From Chrysogorgia sp. JL179-B06 (taxonomy: Eukaryota > Cnidaria > Anthozoa > Scleralcyonacea > Chrysogorgiidae), in contig JAYKKM010000145.1 in the NCBI GenBank assembly GCA_035772405.1, positions 2,142,501-2,206,500 on the forward strand: DNA of 64,000 nt, read 5' to 3'. Position numbers and translations under genes: made by a program. How positions within the stretch are numbered: position 1 is the stretch's first letter; each line of letters begins with the position of its first letter. The notes below the pieces were generated by a model, which ran no database searches, was not told the origin of the DNA, and worked only from the letters and a program-made list of their open reading frames with translations. Positions 1-11,310 of the stretch are shown piece by piece.

Positions 1-509
1 TCCGTAATCTTTGTCGTTGAACCAAAATTCTGGGTCGAACCATTTCATATTCGAATAGATAACCTCTTTGAACTAGTGCGAAGCCACCACAAGATTGCAC
101 TTTGCTAGAAAGGTTGCTCCATTGTCCAAGAAATTTATATTTTTCGCGCGCGAGATTAATTGCTCGCTTCTTAGAGTGAAAGCCCTGCTTTACACGCTTA
201 AAGGTGAGTAGCTGTCCCAGGGCTTCAAAACTCAAAAATTTGCATGCATGCAGAATCGGTTGAGCAAAAATCGGTTACATGCGTGATTATTATCTTGTCT
301 TTTCAAGACACTGGTAGACAAACCAAAAGGTTGGGCTAAAGCATTTCATTTTGGAGAAGATCTCATCATGGTAGGAAGCAAAGTGATCTTTCAAGGTTGT
401 ACAGTAGTGGAAATGGACACCCTTTCATTACCAATGTGAACACAGTCTAAGGCGGGTCTGTGCAATATTTGGAGTGCATTAACAAGATATTAGTTTTATC
501 CTGATTTTT
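1..509. other. No recognised gene
   Basis: I see no convincing exon, RNA gene or repeat array here. It borders the LINE remnant on its right and may contain that element's divergent 3' end. Confidence 0.3.
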
Positions 510-1699
510 GGCTCGTTTACAGTTACTCAATCCATCTAAAAGTATCAGCTACACAGCTCTCAGCACGATCTTTTGCTGCAGAAGTCTCGTTTGTTTTAAA
601 TGGCAGATAAAGCTGCATGTCATCAGCATCAAGGTGATATTTGAGATTGTAATATTACAATTTGAATATCAGCGAGTGGTGACATACAGTATGCAACATA
701 TAGAGTATAAGGCCTAACACTGATCTTTGAGGCACACCCACGGTCCGGTCTCTCTTGGAAGAGTATGATCCGTTGATGGCAACAAATTGGCTCTGATTGT
801 CCAAATTATGATTTGAATCAATCCAAGACAACACCACTAATCCCAAAGCATTCTTGAAGTCAAATCAATTATAGGCTATGGTTCACTGTGTCGAAAGGCT
901 GACAAGTCAAGCAGTATCAGTATCACATGCTCACCATTATCAAGAGATAGCAGAATATTATTCTGAACCAATAGCAATGCAATCTCAGTACTGTGAAATG
1001 TTTTGTGAGCAGACTGTAGAAATTCACAAAGGTCATTGTCACTTACATAATCATTAAGCTGCATAAAAACTGCCTTCTCAATTAGTTTATACACAAACTT
1101 AAGATTTGTTACTGGACGAACATTAGGAAACTCCTATATGCTTTCTTCAGTAACGGTAACAGCAAAGCAACCTTTAGATCGTCAGGCATGTTGCCAGGCT
1201 AGTGACAAATTGATAATTCTTCTAAACACAGGTTTTCAGAGTCTAAAATATCGACACATCAAGTCTAATACATCTTCATCAGTAAGAGGATAAAAAAATT
1301 CGAAGGTATAACTAAAAATATCATAAGGCGCAAGTCTTAAGTCATAAGCTGGTTATGTCTGTCTTTTGTGGCAAGTACTATGGAGGATTCGTTCAATCTT
1401 TGTCGGTGTTCCTCTGTAATAACTTCAGTATCAATTGTCCGAAAAAGTAGTATGGGATCATGGGCATTATCACGAATAACTGTAGGGCAGTTCATTTCTT
1501 TAGAACTGTGAAAAACTATCACACATAATCGACTAGTCCGGCGCCACTTATACTCAAGCTTTTGTGTTTTCCTTTTGTCATTCGCAATCTCATCGTTAAA
1601 CCATGGCGCATTATGATGAATTGCGATGGTTCGAGTCTTAATCGGTGCTAGTTTATCCAAAAGCGAACGTAAGACTATATCATACTTATCAATAACCAA
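510..1699 (-). pseudogene. CR1/L2-like LINE reverse transcriptase remnant
   Basis: Read on the minus strand, the pieces come in LINE order. At 1699-1337 a stretch like the endonuclease-RT linker appears (LLDKLAPIKTRTIAI, APWFNDEI). At 1130-876 the RT N-terminal part follows (LIEKAVFMQLNDYV, then HVILILLDLSA). At 846-655 the GVPQ..VLG..LY block appears. At 630-619 the catalytic box reads DADD within HLDADDMQLYLP. Frames change between blocks and stops interrupt them, so the copy is dead. It is 5'-truncated and its 3' end is not visible. The nearest families are CR1/L2 type. Confidence 0.82.
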
Positions 1700-1796
1700 T
1701 AATAAAGCTGCTTGACTGTATCATACTTATCAATAACCCATTATAAGCTGCATGGCATGCATGTATATTGAATTAATGTTTCTCTTTTATTATCAG

Positions 1797-1851
1797 GGAG
1801 TCTGATTTGCAAGATGATAAAGCTGTTAAGGACTTGATTGAAGCAGCAAAG
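1797..1851 (+). CDS. Exon-like segment A, possible 5' exon
   Basis: A good acceptor (TCTCTTTTATTATCAG) and a GTATCA donor bound 55 bases. Only one of the three frames is open, reading [18 protein letters not shown] and ending in phase 0. The composition is protein-like and unlike the surrounding LINE and AT-repeat DNA. It starts with one base completing an upstream codon, so at least one earlier exon would lie outside or unrecognised. Later candidates and TBRG1 all continue in phase 0, which allows one transcript but does not prove it. The product is not recognised. Confidence 0.5.
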
Positions 1852-1980
1852 GTATCATGTAACATTTATAAGTTACAAGCTGTATGTGAAAAATGAAAAT
1901 TGTATGTTAAAATTGTGTTACTATACAGCATACGTGTACATTACTATTTTACAATGTACTGCAATGTTCTGCAGATTGGT

Positions 1981-2103
<123 letters not shown>

Positions 2104-2127
2104 GCTAGTAGCTCATACCATAAACAA

Positions 2128-2227
2128 ACAAACAAGCCCCCTCCGAAAATAAGCCCCCCCCCAAAAAAAAAAATGCCCACAAAAATAATAAGCCCTTGCA
2201 AAAATAAGCCCCCCCCCCCCCCCCCCC
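2128..2227. repeat. Poly(A)/poly(C) low-complexity 'ataagccccc' block
   Basis: Several copies of a motif like AAAATAAGCCCCC alternate with poly(A), ending in an uninterrupted run of more than 20 C. Confidence 0.9.
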
Positions 2228-2784
2228 TAAAGCAACTCTAAATCTTTCAATTGCTTTTGCACAGTCTGTCCTATTTTATACTTATCGTCTTACAATAGAA
2301 CACAGAATTCTCTTAGACTGAACAAGTTCGATTACTGCTTCGTTTTCGGTAGTCAGTTATCTCAGAGGTTTGTTCCACTTAGTCTTATTTGATTTCCTAT
2401 CCCAGAGTTCTATTTTGTGAACAGCTTCATCTACGTGGTAACAACATGTTTTCCCAATACTGAATACCATACCGTCCTCCTAAACGATCTACTGTAGGTG
2501 GTATTTCACTGGATTACTCACATCTACCAACTGCAGAGAGTTTTTTCCACCAGCTGCGTTTTGCATCTCGAACTGTATTAACGGTGTGTGTTGTTGTAAT
2601 TGGCGAATTCCACCAATGCTCTTGAGGATCTTTTTATATATTTTGCCATAGAGGTATTTACATCCTTCTCCGGTTGATGCTTTATGATCCTTTAGTTTTG
2701 CGACTTGTTAACTTGTTATTACAACCAGTTGTATAAATCTTCAATCATGGATCTGATGTCATCACAATATCACCTAGTGCGGAT
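2228..2784. other. No recognised gene
   Basis: Unique-looking sequence between the poly(C) run and the helicase-bearing module. No exon or family assigned. Confidence 0.3.
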
Positions 2785-2929
2785 GGAACGCCTGCACGAA
2801 AGACCCATGTTTTTGGATTTCTACGTCCACCAGAGGACGCTAAATTCTGATTGGCTAACTCAACTCATTAGTATTCCGGGGTTTCCAGTCAGGAAATAAA
2901 CTTTTAAAAATGGCGACTTTAGAAAAACC

Positions 2930-3172
2930 GTGTTGGTAGATTATTTTCTTTCAAAAGCTTTAACCGATCTTCTGTTCGTTGCTGGTCGTAGCTTTAAATT
3001 AAAACAGGAACAAAAAGTTGCTACGAGGGAGCTGCTGGCAGGAAAATATGTTTTGACGGTATTACCAACGGGATTTGGCAAGAGTTTGATTATGGATTTG
3101 GTAGATTTACCAGACGTTCGTGCGCTCGCACGTGATTATCAGTCGGCAGGGGAAGCAGCTATATTATTGTGA
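2930..3172 (+). pseudogene. RecQ-like helicase N-terminal fragment
   Basis: The 80-codon frame has the start of a RecQ-type SF2 helicase. FKLKQEQKVATRELLAGK (residues 22-39) resembles the motif-0 region, and VLPTGFGKS (residues 44-52) is the Walker A loop with the catalytic Lys. After GKSLI the similarity ends, so motifs Ia to VI (including DEAH) are absent. The frame may run into an intron near GGATTTG/GTAGAT or be truncated. An ATG at about 2910 opens in another frame (MATLEKPCW), suggesting a one-base slip at the 5' end. It lies just inside the left inverted end of the 2785-5607 module. Confidence 0.65.
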
Positions 3173-3889
3173 TTTCTACCTTGTCCTTGTCTTCAGGTGT
3201 TTCAACAATGCTCTCTGGGCCTTCGGAGAATTCCTTCGACGTTTCAGAATAAAGAGACTTACGGCTAAACGTATATAAGTGATGGTTTCTACTTTGCCTT
3301 GCATATGAAATTTCTTGGCCAAATCCCATTCTGGAGTTACGGTGTTCGGTAGTCTTTCGCATGTGTTAATTAACATGCATGCAAGAGTCTGCGGTAGCAC
3401 CCCCGATAGCCCCGCGATTCCTGACCATACGCTGTATGGAACCGCACCTAATTGGGCACAGTGTCCTGAACCAATTCAACCTTTGGAGGGTGTAGCTCTG
3501 TCGGAGAGGGTTTTACGCTAATAGCTGAGGAACAGTTTACAGGACCCTGAGATCCACAAAGACGGGAGCGGTCTCATAGGTAGAGCAGCCCCAGGCGAGC
3601 CTAAACTCCCCAACTAACTTGTTACAATGTTGCCGAGAATTACCCTCTCCTGACCAGAACTACTGTCACACATAAAGTAGAGAAAAAACTTACCGTATAA
3701 TAACAAATTACCCCTACTACAGCCTACCGCCTGCACAATGCCTGCAGGGAACCAAACAAGGCCCGACCTTGAAGTTTGATCCCAAACCAGAGCCACATCA
3801 AGCTAGAGGATGGAGATGACATTTCCTATGGAGGATTGCCTTAGGCGCATTGCTGTGAAGAGAATATAGCTGCGAACATGCACAAGAAC
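3173..3889. other. Unassigned interior of the module
   Basis: Short frames exist on both strands but none carries a motif I trust. The stretch between the helicase fragment and the tandem repeats may be a decayed continuation. Confidence 0.25.
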
Positions 3890-4450
3890 AGACGACATTT
3901 AAGTTGATGGAACAACAAAAGAGATTGCACACAGTAAACACATGCAGCAGAACAGGAGACAAACAAGCATTTTAGTTATCACCCAGGAAAGCTGGGGAGC
4001 AGACCAGTTCTACTGGAGCGATTGTACACACTAACAGTAAAATATCACCCGGAGTAGCCGAGCAGCAATATTAGTTTATACACAGTAAACACATGCGCAA
4101 CAAAACAGGAGACAAACATAAATTAAATTAAGTCACCCAGAATAGCCGGGGAACAAACCAGATGTACTGGCGCGATTGTACACACACTAACATTAAATAG
4201 TAGCCAAAACAGCGGACCAGATGCACTGGCGCGACGATACACTAATGTTAATGGATACATATAGACAACACAAACAGCAGAGCAGGAGACAAACACAAAG
4301 GAAGTCACCCAGAATAGCCGGGGAATAAACCAGATGTACTGGTGCGATTGTACACACACTAACATTAAAATAGTAGCTAAGCAGCGATACAAATTTACTG
4401 GTGCGATGGAGCAAACACATACAGTAGAACAGGAGACAAACATAAAATAA
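3890..4450. repeat. Degenerate tandem repeat, about 150-170 bp
   Basis: Recurring strings such as CACCCAGAATAGCCGGGG, GATTGTACACACACTAAC and ACAGGAGACAAACA return every 150-172 bases, about four degenerate copies. The copies starting near 4134 and 4306 align over most of a unit. Confidence 0.75.
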
Positions 4451-4599
4451 GTTAGCCCGCAGATGAAAGCAAATACTGGCAGCTGCCGATAATATGCAAG
4501 CAAAGACACAGCGCAAATACAGTCCCCCAACCGCTGAACGATAAGCAACGTTGCAGAGTATACGTACCCGCACAAGTGCTAGCAGCAGTTGAACCGGAT

Positions 4600-4965
4600 G
4601 ACCCCCACACGACTGAGCAACAGCAGGGAGTACAAATAGAGTCCCCAACGACTGTACGGCGGTGTTGCCCAGTACGGACCCGGATCACCCCCCACACGAC
4701 TGAGCAACAGCAGGGAGCACAAATAGAGTCCCCCAATGACTGTACGGCGGTGTTGCCCAGTACGGACTCAGAGGACCCCCCACACGACTGAGCAACAGCA
4801 GGGAGCACAAATAGAGTCCCCCAACGACTGTACGGCGGCGGTGTTGCCCAGTACGGACCCAGAGGACCCCCCACACGACTGCGCAACAGCAGGGAGCACA
4901 AATAAAGTCCCCCAACGACTGTACGGCGACGTTGCCCAGTACGGACCCGCACTAGCAGCTAGCCA
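4600..4965. repeat. Tandem repeat, about 85-93 bp, four copies
   Basis: Four copies of a GC-richer unit contain CACACGACTGAGCAACAGCA, a CAAATAGAGTCCCC stretch and TTGCCCAGTACGGAC, starting near 4606, 4692, 4779 and 4872. Overlapping Cys-rich ORFs on the minus strand come from the repeat and are not genes. Confidence 0.9.
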
Positions 4966-5289
4966 GTAAGCAACATCTGAATGAAAGCAAAGTAGCACAG
5001 TCCGAAGCACGGGAGCACAATAATGAGCTATGTTAGATGAGGGTTGGGTGGGAGGGAACGAAGTATCGTGTACGACGGACAGCGCACGAATAAGCCCTGA
5101 AGTGGAGGACCGTCAGATGCCACGAGTTTTGCATTGACGTAAGGCATTCAGTGCACACACCCTGAATACCTATAGGGTCCCAAGGGACCACAAAACCGGC
5201 AGCACACTTACTTTGCATGATGTTAATTATTTTTATTGCATAAATGCATTAATCTTACGCATGTGTTAATAAAGCATTTCTTATTTTTT

Positions 5290-5453
5290 CTGCCACAAGA
5301 CCTACAAACCCGCTCGGAGAAAGTTTCACTGCGTAGTAATGCAAAGCCGATTGATTCACAAGCCTCAGCCAGAATCAACTCTGTGCTTCCATGTCTACAC
5401 GATTGCTTGAATACATTTTCAAAACAAATCTTGTTTCCACCAGATACAGTCAA
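5290..5453 (-). pseudogene. Cys-containing domain fragment
   Basis: The minus-strand frame reads ICFENVFKQSCRHGSTE, LILAEACESIGFALLRSE and FSERVCRSCGRK. The closing CxxC after an aromatic/basic helix is reminiscent of small zinc-binding N-terminal domains found repeatedly in cnidarian gene families; that comparison is from memory. There is no good ATG; a stop lies a few codons upstream in frame. It faces the helicase fragment across the module and sits close to the right inverted end, which would be its promoter side. Confidence 0.45.
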
Positions 5454-5724
5454 GCTATTTAGTTTCAGACATGGATATTTGACGATTCGGCCCGAAGTGA
5501 AATGTTTTAATCATTGAGGAAAGCCCGCTAGTCGCTGATTGGTTGTTTTTGACAGTTTTTCATGTGAGCGGAAATCCAAAAACATGGGTCTTTCGGGCAG
5601 GCGTTCCCTCCCCACTTCGCCTTTCCGCTTTCCCTCTCCCCCTAACGCCTCCACGCAGGCTAGCCATGTGAAGTTTGACGTCTTAAAAACCGGACTTTGA
5701 TAGAGAGTTTAAGAAAGCACAACG

Positions 5725-6945
5725 ACCATTCCAAATAGTCGTTACCATCCCAAATAGTCGTTATCATCCCAAATAGTCGTTATCATCCCAAATAGTCGTC
5801 ACCATCCCAAATGGTCGTTATCATCCCAAATGGTCGTTATCATCCCAAATGGTCGTCACCATCCCAAATAGACGTTACCATGCCAAATGGTCGTTACCAG
5901 TCCAAATGGTCGTTACCATCCCAAATAGTCGTTACCATCCCAAATAGTCGTTACCATCCCAAATGGTCGTTACCATCCCAAATAGTCGTTATCATCCCAA
6001 ATAGTCGTTACCATCCCAAATGGTCGTTATCATCCCAAATAGTCGTTATCATCCCAAATAGTCGTTACCATCCCAAATGGTCGTTACCATTCCAAATGGT
6101 CGTTATCATCCCAAATGGTCGTTACCATTCCAAATGGTCGTTATCATCCCAAATGGTCGTTACCATTCCAAATGGTCGTTACCATTCCAAATGGTCGTTA
6201 TCATCCCAAATGGTCGTTACCATTCCAAATGGTCGTTATCATCCCAAATGGTCGTTATCATCCCAAATAGTCGTTATCATCCCAAACAGTCGTTATCATC
6301 CCAAATGGTCGTTACCATTCCAAATGGTCGTTATCATCCCAAATGGTCGTTATCATCCCAAATAGTCGTTATCATCCCAAACAGTCGTTATCATCCCAAA
6401 TGGTCGTTATCATCCCAAATGGTCGTTACCATCCCAAATGGTCGTTATCATTCCAAATGGTCGTTATCATCCCAAATGGTCGTTACCATCCCAAATGGTC
6501 GTTACCATGCCAAATGGTCGTTACCATGCCAAATGGTCGTTACCATGCCAAATGGTCGTTATCATCCCAAATGGTCGTTACCATCCCAAATGGTCGTTAC
6601 CATCCCAAATGGTCGTCACCATCCCAAATGGTCGTTACCATTCCAAATGGTCGTTACCATCCCAAATGGTCGTTATCATCCCAAATGGTCGTTATCATGC
6701 CAAATGGTCGTTATCATCCCAAATGGTCGTTATCATCCCAAATGGTCGTTACCATCCCAAATGGTCGTTACCATGCCAAATGGTCGTTATCATCCCAAAT
6801 GGTCGTTATCATGCCAAATGGTCGTTATCATCCCAAATGGTCGTTATCATCCCAAATGGTCGTTATCATCCCAAATGGTCGTTATCATCCCAAATGGTCG
6901 TTACCATCCCAAATGGTCGTTACCATGCCAAATGGTCGTTACCAT
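5725..6945. repeat. 19-bp satellite, about 64 copies
   Basis: Tandem array of CATCCCAAATGGTCGTTAC with common variants (ATAG for ATGG, TATC for TACC, TTCC or TGCC for TCCC). No forward frame contains a stop over long stretches, so ORFs up to 315 codons arise that repeat a 19-residue peptide every 57 bases. I read these as a consequence of the unit, not as a gene. Confidence 0.97.
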
Positions 6946-7480
6946 CAGTTCTATCAATGACAGTCCCGTCGTAAGTTTTCTTAAAAGGGAATTTAACGAA
7001 ACTTGCTACGTGGATGCCAATTAGTGAAGTCAATGTCAATTAAATTTCACGTCCTTAAACAATAGATCAAGATTATTGAACTTTAGGGTATCATTTGTCT
7101 TAAACGTTTCTGAGAAATTCTAGTCAGTATACGTTTGTTGCTAATATATTTCGTGCACTTAAAATGGATTAATTAGCACACAGCTGTTCCCAGTTAACCC
7201 AAGGTTCGAGTTCAAATCCCGCCCGAGTCAACAAGTCCCCGTCTACTCAGCAGTGTATATCATGTTGATATATTTTCATCTAACTTGAGAAGTAAGCTTG
7301 ATGCAATAGTAAAATGTGTAATTGCAACGCTAAAAATAGCATCGGTTTTGTTGCCATGGTATCCATAATAATGGGAACTTGATGCTGAAAATGGATAGTG
7401 CAAACTGTTTATTACATGCATCACAATAATTTTCTGACCATGTTTATATGCTAAACAATAAGTATACCAAACGTTTTTAG
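6946..7480. other. Intergenic, with a tRNA-like 3' arm at about 7185-7235
   Basis: The string GGTTCGAGTTCAAATCCC resembles a Pol III B box and T arm. No matching A box or cloverleaf is evident, so it is at most a decayed tRNA-derived repeat. Confidence 0.35.
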
Positions 7481-7494
7481 CGCAAGGACTACAG

Positions 7495-7745
7495 TTTATG
7501 GCCAGGCGCCTGTTTATATTACTGATTTACTAACTAAATATAAACCTACTCGTGCTTTGAGATCATCTGACTGAAATCTGCTAGTTGAGCCAAAATCCAA
7601 AACGGTGACTCATGGAGACAGAACATTCTCGGTTGCAGCTCCAAAACTGTGGAATTCATTGCCACAAGAAATTAGAAGCTTTGATATGTTAAGTAGTTTT
7701 TAGTCAGCACTTAAGACTTTTCTTTTTTAAAATTAATAGTTTTTT
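7495..7745 (+). pseudogene. LINE 3' end (CR1/L2-type C-terminus)
   Basis: The frame reads APVYITDLLTKYKPTRALRSS, with LLVEP and then THGDRTFSVAAPKLWNSLPQ, then FKTALK-like residues after a stop. This (Y..DLL..Y.P.R.LRS...GDR.FS.AAP.LWNSLP..IR) is the usual C-terminus of CR1/L2/Rex-type LINE polymerases. Everything upstream is missing, as expected of a 5'-truncated insertion. It ends just before the large palindrome. Confidence 0.8.
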
Positions 7746-7856
7746 GTTCATAGTGGTAATATATGTAGTAGACTTTATCTTATAATGAAACTGTAATTAG
7801 TTTTATAAGTAAAATTAAGAATATATTGCTGTATTAGAGCATTGAGACTATTATAT

Positions 7857-10042
7857 TTGAATTCACTGGTTACACAACAGAGTCGTTATTAAATTGGTTT
7901 TGGTACAAATATACATGTATGGCCACAGACAACCAACTATATATTTGTACAAAACTATATATTGACAACCAACTATATATTTGTACAAAAACTATGTAAT
8001 TATTTACATTAATTAATTTATTACAAAAATTATGTAATTATTTTATTACATGCAAGGTCCGAAATCGCAAATTGGGAAGCGATTTTGAAAATTTCGAAAA
8101 TCTGCGAAGTGATTTTTCTGAGAATTGCGAAGCTGATTTTAAGTACATGTAACCAAGTTCACCGTAGACGCGACGCAAGTGATGTAAACGTCAATTATAG
8201 GACTTAATGATGTTACACTACATTGTAAGACGTTACGCTACGTTGTAAGACATTACTTTACGTTGTAAGACGTTACGCTACGTTTTGAGGCGTTACGCTA
8301 CTTTGTAAAACGTTACGCTACGTTGTAAGACGCAACGTTGTAAGACGCTACGCAACGTTGTAAGACGCTACGCAGCGTTGTAAGACGCTACGCAACGTTG
8401 TAAGACGCTACGCTTCGTGGAAATACGTTATGCTACGTTGTAAGACGTTACGCCACGTTGTAAGACGTTACGCTACGTTGTAAGACGTTAAGCCACGTTG
8501 TAAGACGTTACGCTACGTTGTAAGATGTTAAGCCACGTTGTAAGACGTTATGGCACGTTGTAAGACGTTACGCTACGTTGTAAGACGTTACGCTACGTTG
8601 TAAGACGCTACGTTGTAAGACGTTACGCTACGTTGTAAGACGTTACGCTACGTTGTAAGACGTTACGCTACGTTGTAAGACGTTACGCTACATTGTAAGA
8701 CGTTACGCTACGTTGTAAGACGTTACGCTACATTGTAAGACGTTACGCCACGTTGTAAGACGTTACGCCACGTTGTAAGACGTTACGCTACATTGTAAGA
8801 CGTTAAGCCACGTTGTAAGACGTTATGCCACGTTGTAAGACGTTACGCCACGTTGTAAGACGTTACGCCACGTTGTAAGACGTTATGCTACGTTGTAAGA
8901 GAAAAAGTTTGTTACTTCGTAAACTCGTTAATAATTTATGAGGAAAACACAAAGGAAAATCATGACCGTATCGTGTCTTTATATGTTAATAAAGATTCGT
9001 CCTGATTTACATAAACGTTTCCTTCGATTTTCGATTTTTGAAGCCGTTCAAAACACTCGCAGCAGTGTTTTATTTGGTATCGTGTTTTACACACCCGATA
9101 AGACATTGCTGCTCGTGTTTTAAACTATACGTAAAGCCTGGTTGTCAAAATCTAAACTTTCACAAGTGAAAATGTGGACACGCCAATCAAAATCCCGCAC
9201 TAGCTGCGAAAACATAACCAATGGAAACCAAGAGAATATATGGGAGTCAATCAGCTAAGGCTTGCGAAAAAGCGCGGGGAAATTGTGGCGTTTAACCTGA
9301 CATATAAAGTTGTTTACTTGCACGTAATGAAAAACGGATGTAACAAAACATGAACTGGGTTAACTTCATCTCTTCTAGGATAATATTAAAATACAAGAGA
9401 GACAAAAACGATATGTGTTTTGTTACATCCGTTTTTCATTACGTGCAAGTAAACAACTATGTCAGGTTAAACGCCACAATTTCCTCGCGCTTTTTCGCAA
9501 GCCTTAGCTGATTGACTCCCATATATTCTCTTGGTTTCCATTGGTTATGTTTTCGCAGCTAGTGCGGGATTTTGATTGGCGTGTCACATTTTCACTTGTG
9601 AAAGTTTAGATTTTGACAACCAGGCTTTACGTATAGTTTAAAACACGAGCAGCAATGTCTTATCGGGTGTATAAAACACGAGGCGATACCAAATAAAACA
9701 CTGCTGCGAGTGTTTTGAACGGCTTCAAAAATCGAAAAAAACGTTTATGTAAATCAGGACGAATCTTTATTAACATATAAAGACACGATACGGTCATGAT
9801 TTTCCTTTGTGTTTTCCTCATAAATTAACGAGTTTTCGAAGTAACAAACTTTTTCTGATACATTTTTGTAATAAATTAATTAATGTAAATAATTACATAG
9901 TTTTTGTACAAATATATAGTTGGTTGTCAATATATAGTTTTGTACAAATATATAGTTGGTTGTCTGTGGCCATACATGCATGTTTATTTGTACCAAAACC
10001 AATTTAATAACGACTCTGTTGTTGTGTAACCAGTGAATTCAA
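7857..10042. mobile_element. Large palindromic (foldback) element
   Basis: The ends are exact inverted copies: TTGAATTCACTGGTTACACAA at 7857 and its complement ending at 10042. The outer arms pair 7857-8033 with about 9867-10042. The inner arms pair about 8899-9351 with 9410-9857, around a central spacer of about 58 bases. Arm identity is very high by eye. The left arm is interrupted at 8034-8898 by other DNA that contains a 20-bp satellite. No transposase is seen. A related single copy lies at 43555-43825. No clear target duplication. Confidence 0.88.
8201..8900. repeat. 20-bp satellite inside one palindrome arm
   Basis: Tandem array of CGTTGTAAGACGTTACGCTA, about 34 copies with scattered substitutions (CATTG, AAGCCA, TATGCC) and a few shortened units near 8330-8420. 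It occupies most of the 865-base block absent from the other arm of the palindrome. Confidence 0.95.
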
Positions 10043-10070
10043 CAGTTGAATGAGAACGACTTATATCTTA

Positions 10071-10074
<4 letters not shown>

Positions 10075-10147
<73 letters not shown>
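10075..10147. repeat. (AT)n microsatellite
   Basis: About 70 bases of AT dinucleotide immediately to the right of the palindromic element. Confidence 0.97.
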
Positions 10148-10151
<4 letters not shown>

Positions 10152-10693
10152 TAAGTAATCGTCGCAATGGAGGAACCAGGCGGGAATTATAAGTAATGTT
10201 TTGATTTTTAGGTGATTTTACGACAATATGGTCCGCTACATATGAAGGATTTGATTGCAAGAATCCAAGAGAAAGGATATGCTAATTCAAGGTATTTGGT
10301 ATTTGCGTAAATAATAAACCACAAACCTGCCACGAAAAAGGAAAAGGCCAACTGACGGCAATCTGCGGAATAAAATAATTTAATTTGGAATAATGCAGAA
10401 TGAAATGTAAAGGGCTGCCTTGGTTGAACTTGCTTAATTTCTTGTTTAATCGTGTTGTACATATTGGTTTTGCTACTGCATGTCCTTCACGTTGCACATT
10501 AACGTTTCTTTTCTAAAAAATGCCAATACACGCGGGGCAGTGCTTAAAGAGACAATTCAGCATTGTTTGTTGTAATGGCGAAAGTAAAAGAGTTGGATTG
10601 TGTGGGAACCTTTTTGAAGAAAAAAATGGTTCTGCTGATACCAGCCTACAATTGTAGCTGAATATACATATTATACTTATAAACTGAATACTC
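10148..10693. other. No recognised gene
   Basis: No exon with convincing splice sites and no repeat family identified. Confidence 0.3.
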
Positions 10694-10807
10694 TTTAACA
10701 ATTAGTCACTGAAGTCGAGGTGACTATCGTTGAATATTTACCGAGCCGCGAAGCGGCGAGGTAAATATAACGATAATCACCGAGACTGAGGTGACTAATT
10801 GTTTTAG
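10694..10807. mobile_element. Short foldback element, TAACAATTAG family
   Basis: Arms of about 47 bases pair TTAACAATTAGTCAC...TATTTACC with GGTAAATA...GTGACTAATTGTTTTA. The centre is itself a hairpin (CCGCGAAGCGG). The ends match those of the element at 50471-50584, so both belong to one foldback/MITE family. Confidence 0.88.
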
Positions 10808-11039
10808 TATAATTTCAGGCCTGAACTGAATATTCTATTGCGAAGTTTTAAATAGACAGTTTGAACTGTGTTATGCTCGATGTTTTCTCACGCTTGACAG
10901 CTTTCAAAAACATACTACGATCAAAACGGACGTTAATGTCCTCATGCAACTATACTAATAATGCTAAGATTAATACACAGTAAACAAGGCAATGTTTTTG
11001 TGGGGTTATGGAAGCGTGGGGCAACTGCTCTATATATTT

Positions 11040-11310
11040 TTGTTTGTCTGCGATGAGCTGGGTCCTGAGCGGTTCCAAGGGCAGATACTCGTAATTGAAA
11101 GCTGGATCTTGAGGAAAGGCGATTAAGACAAATGCTGATTTAGCTGGGTCCTAATCTGCTCAAGACATATACTTTCACCGCGCGGATTTGAGCTGGATCC
11201 TGAAAGGCGACTAGAACATATACTCAACGAAGTTGGAATCCTAGTCTGCCTTGAAGGACATATACTCCGAGTTGGACCCTTGATCTGGCTCAGGACATAT
11301 ACTCGTATGC
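11040..11310. repeat. Degenerate repeats with GACATATACTC
   Basis: Four or five loosely spaced units of about 50-65 bases share AGCTGG(A/G)TCCTGA and GACATATACTC. Confidence 0.6.

Larger units (their letters stand above)
2785..5607. mobile_element. Module bounded by 37-bp inverted ends
   Basis: The 37 bases at 2785-2821 (beginning GGAACGCCTG, containing GACCCATGTTTTTGGATT) recur inverted at 5571-5607 with one mismatch. Similarity stops abruptly outside and inside, so these behave as short terminal inverted repeats or as one shared promoter motif. Between them lie a RecQ-like helicase fragment reading inward from the left, two tandem-repeat arrays, and a Cys-containing domain reading inward from the right. 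No target duplication is obvious. A helicase-bearing DNA transposon would explain the layout, but two independent copies of a repeat in opposite orientation also would. Confidence 0.45.

Noticed and set aside
2705..2899. 64-codon ORF upstream of the helicase fragment
   Set aside because: It runs across the 37-bp inverted end shared with 5571-5607, which is a repeat boundary, and has no domain.
4123..5010. Cys-rich minus-strand ORFs of up to 166 codons
   Set aside because: They follow the roughly 87-bp and 150-170-bp tandem repeats and change frame with unit length; no domain is recognisable.
5725..6945. CRISPR-like regular repeats
   Set aside because: Units are directly adjacent with no unique spacers, and the genome is eukaryotic; the other satellites fail for the same reason.
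5811..7024. Several overlapping ORFs up to 315 codons with a 19-residue repeat
   Set aside because: They are produced by a 19-bp satellite in every forward frame; no start context, splice signal or non-repeat domain supports a protein.
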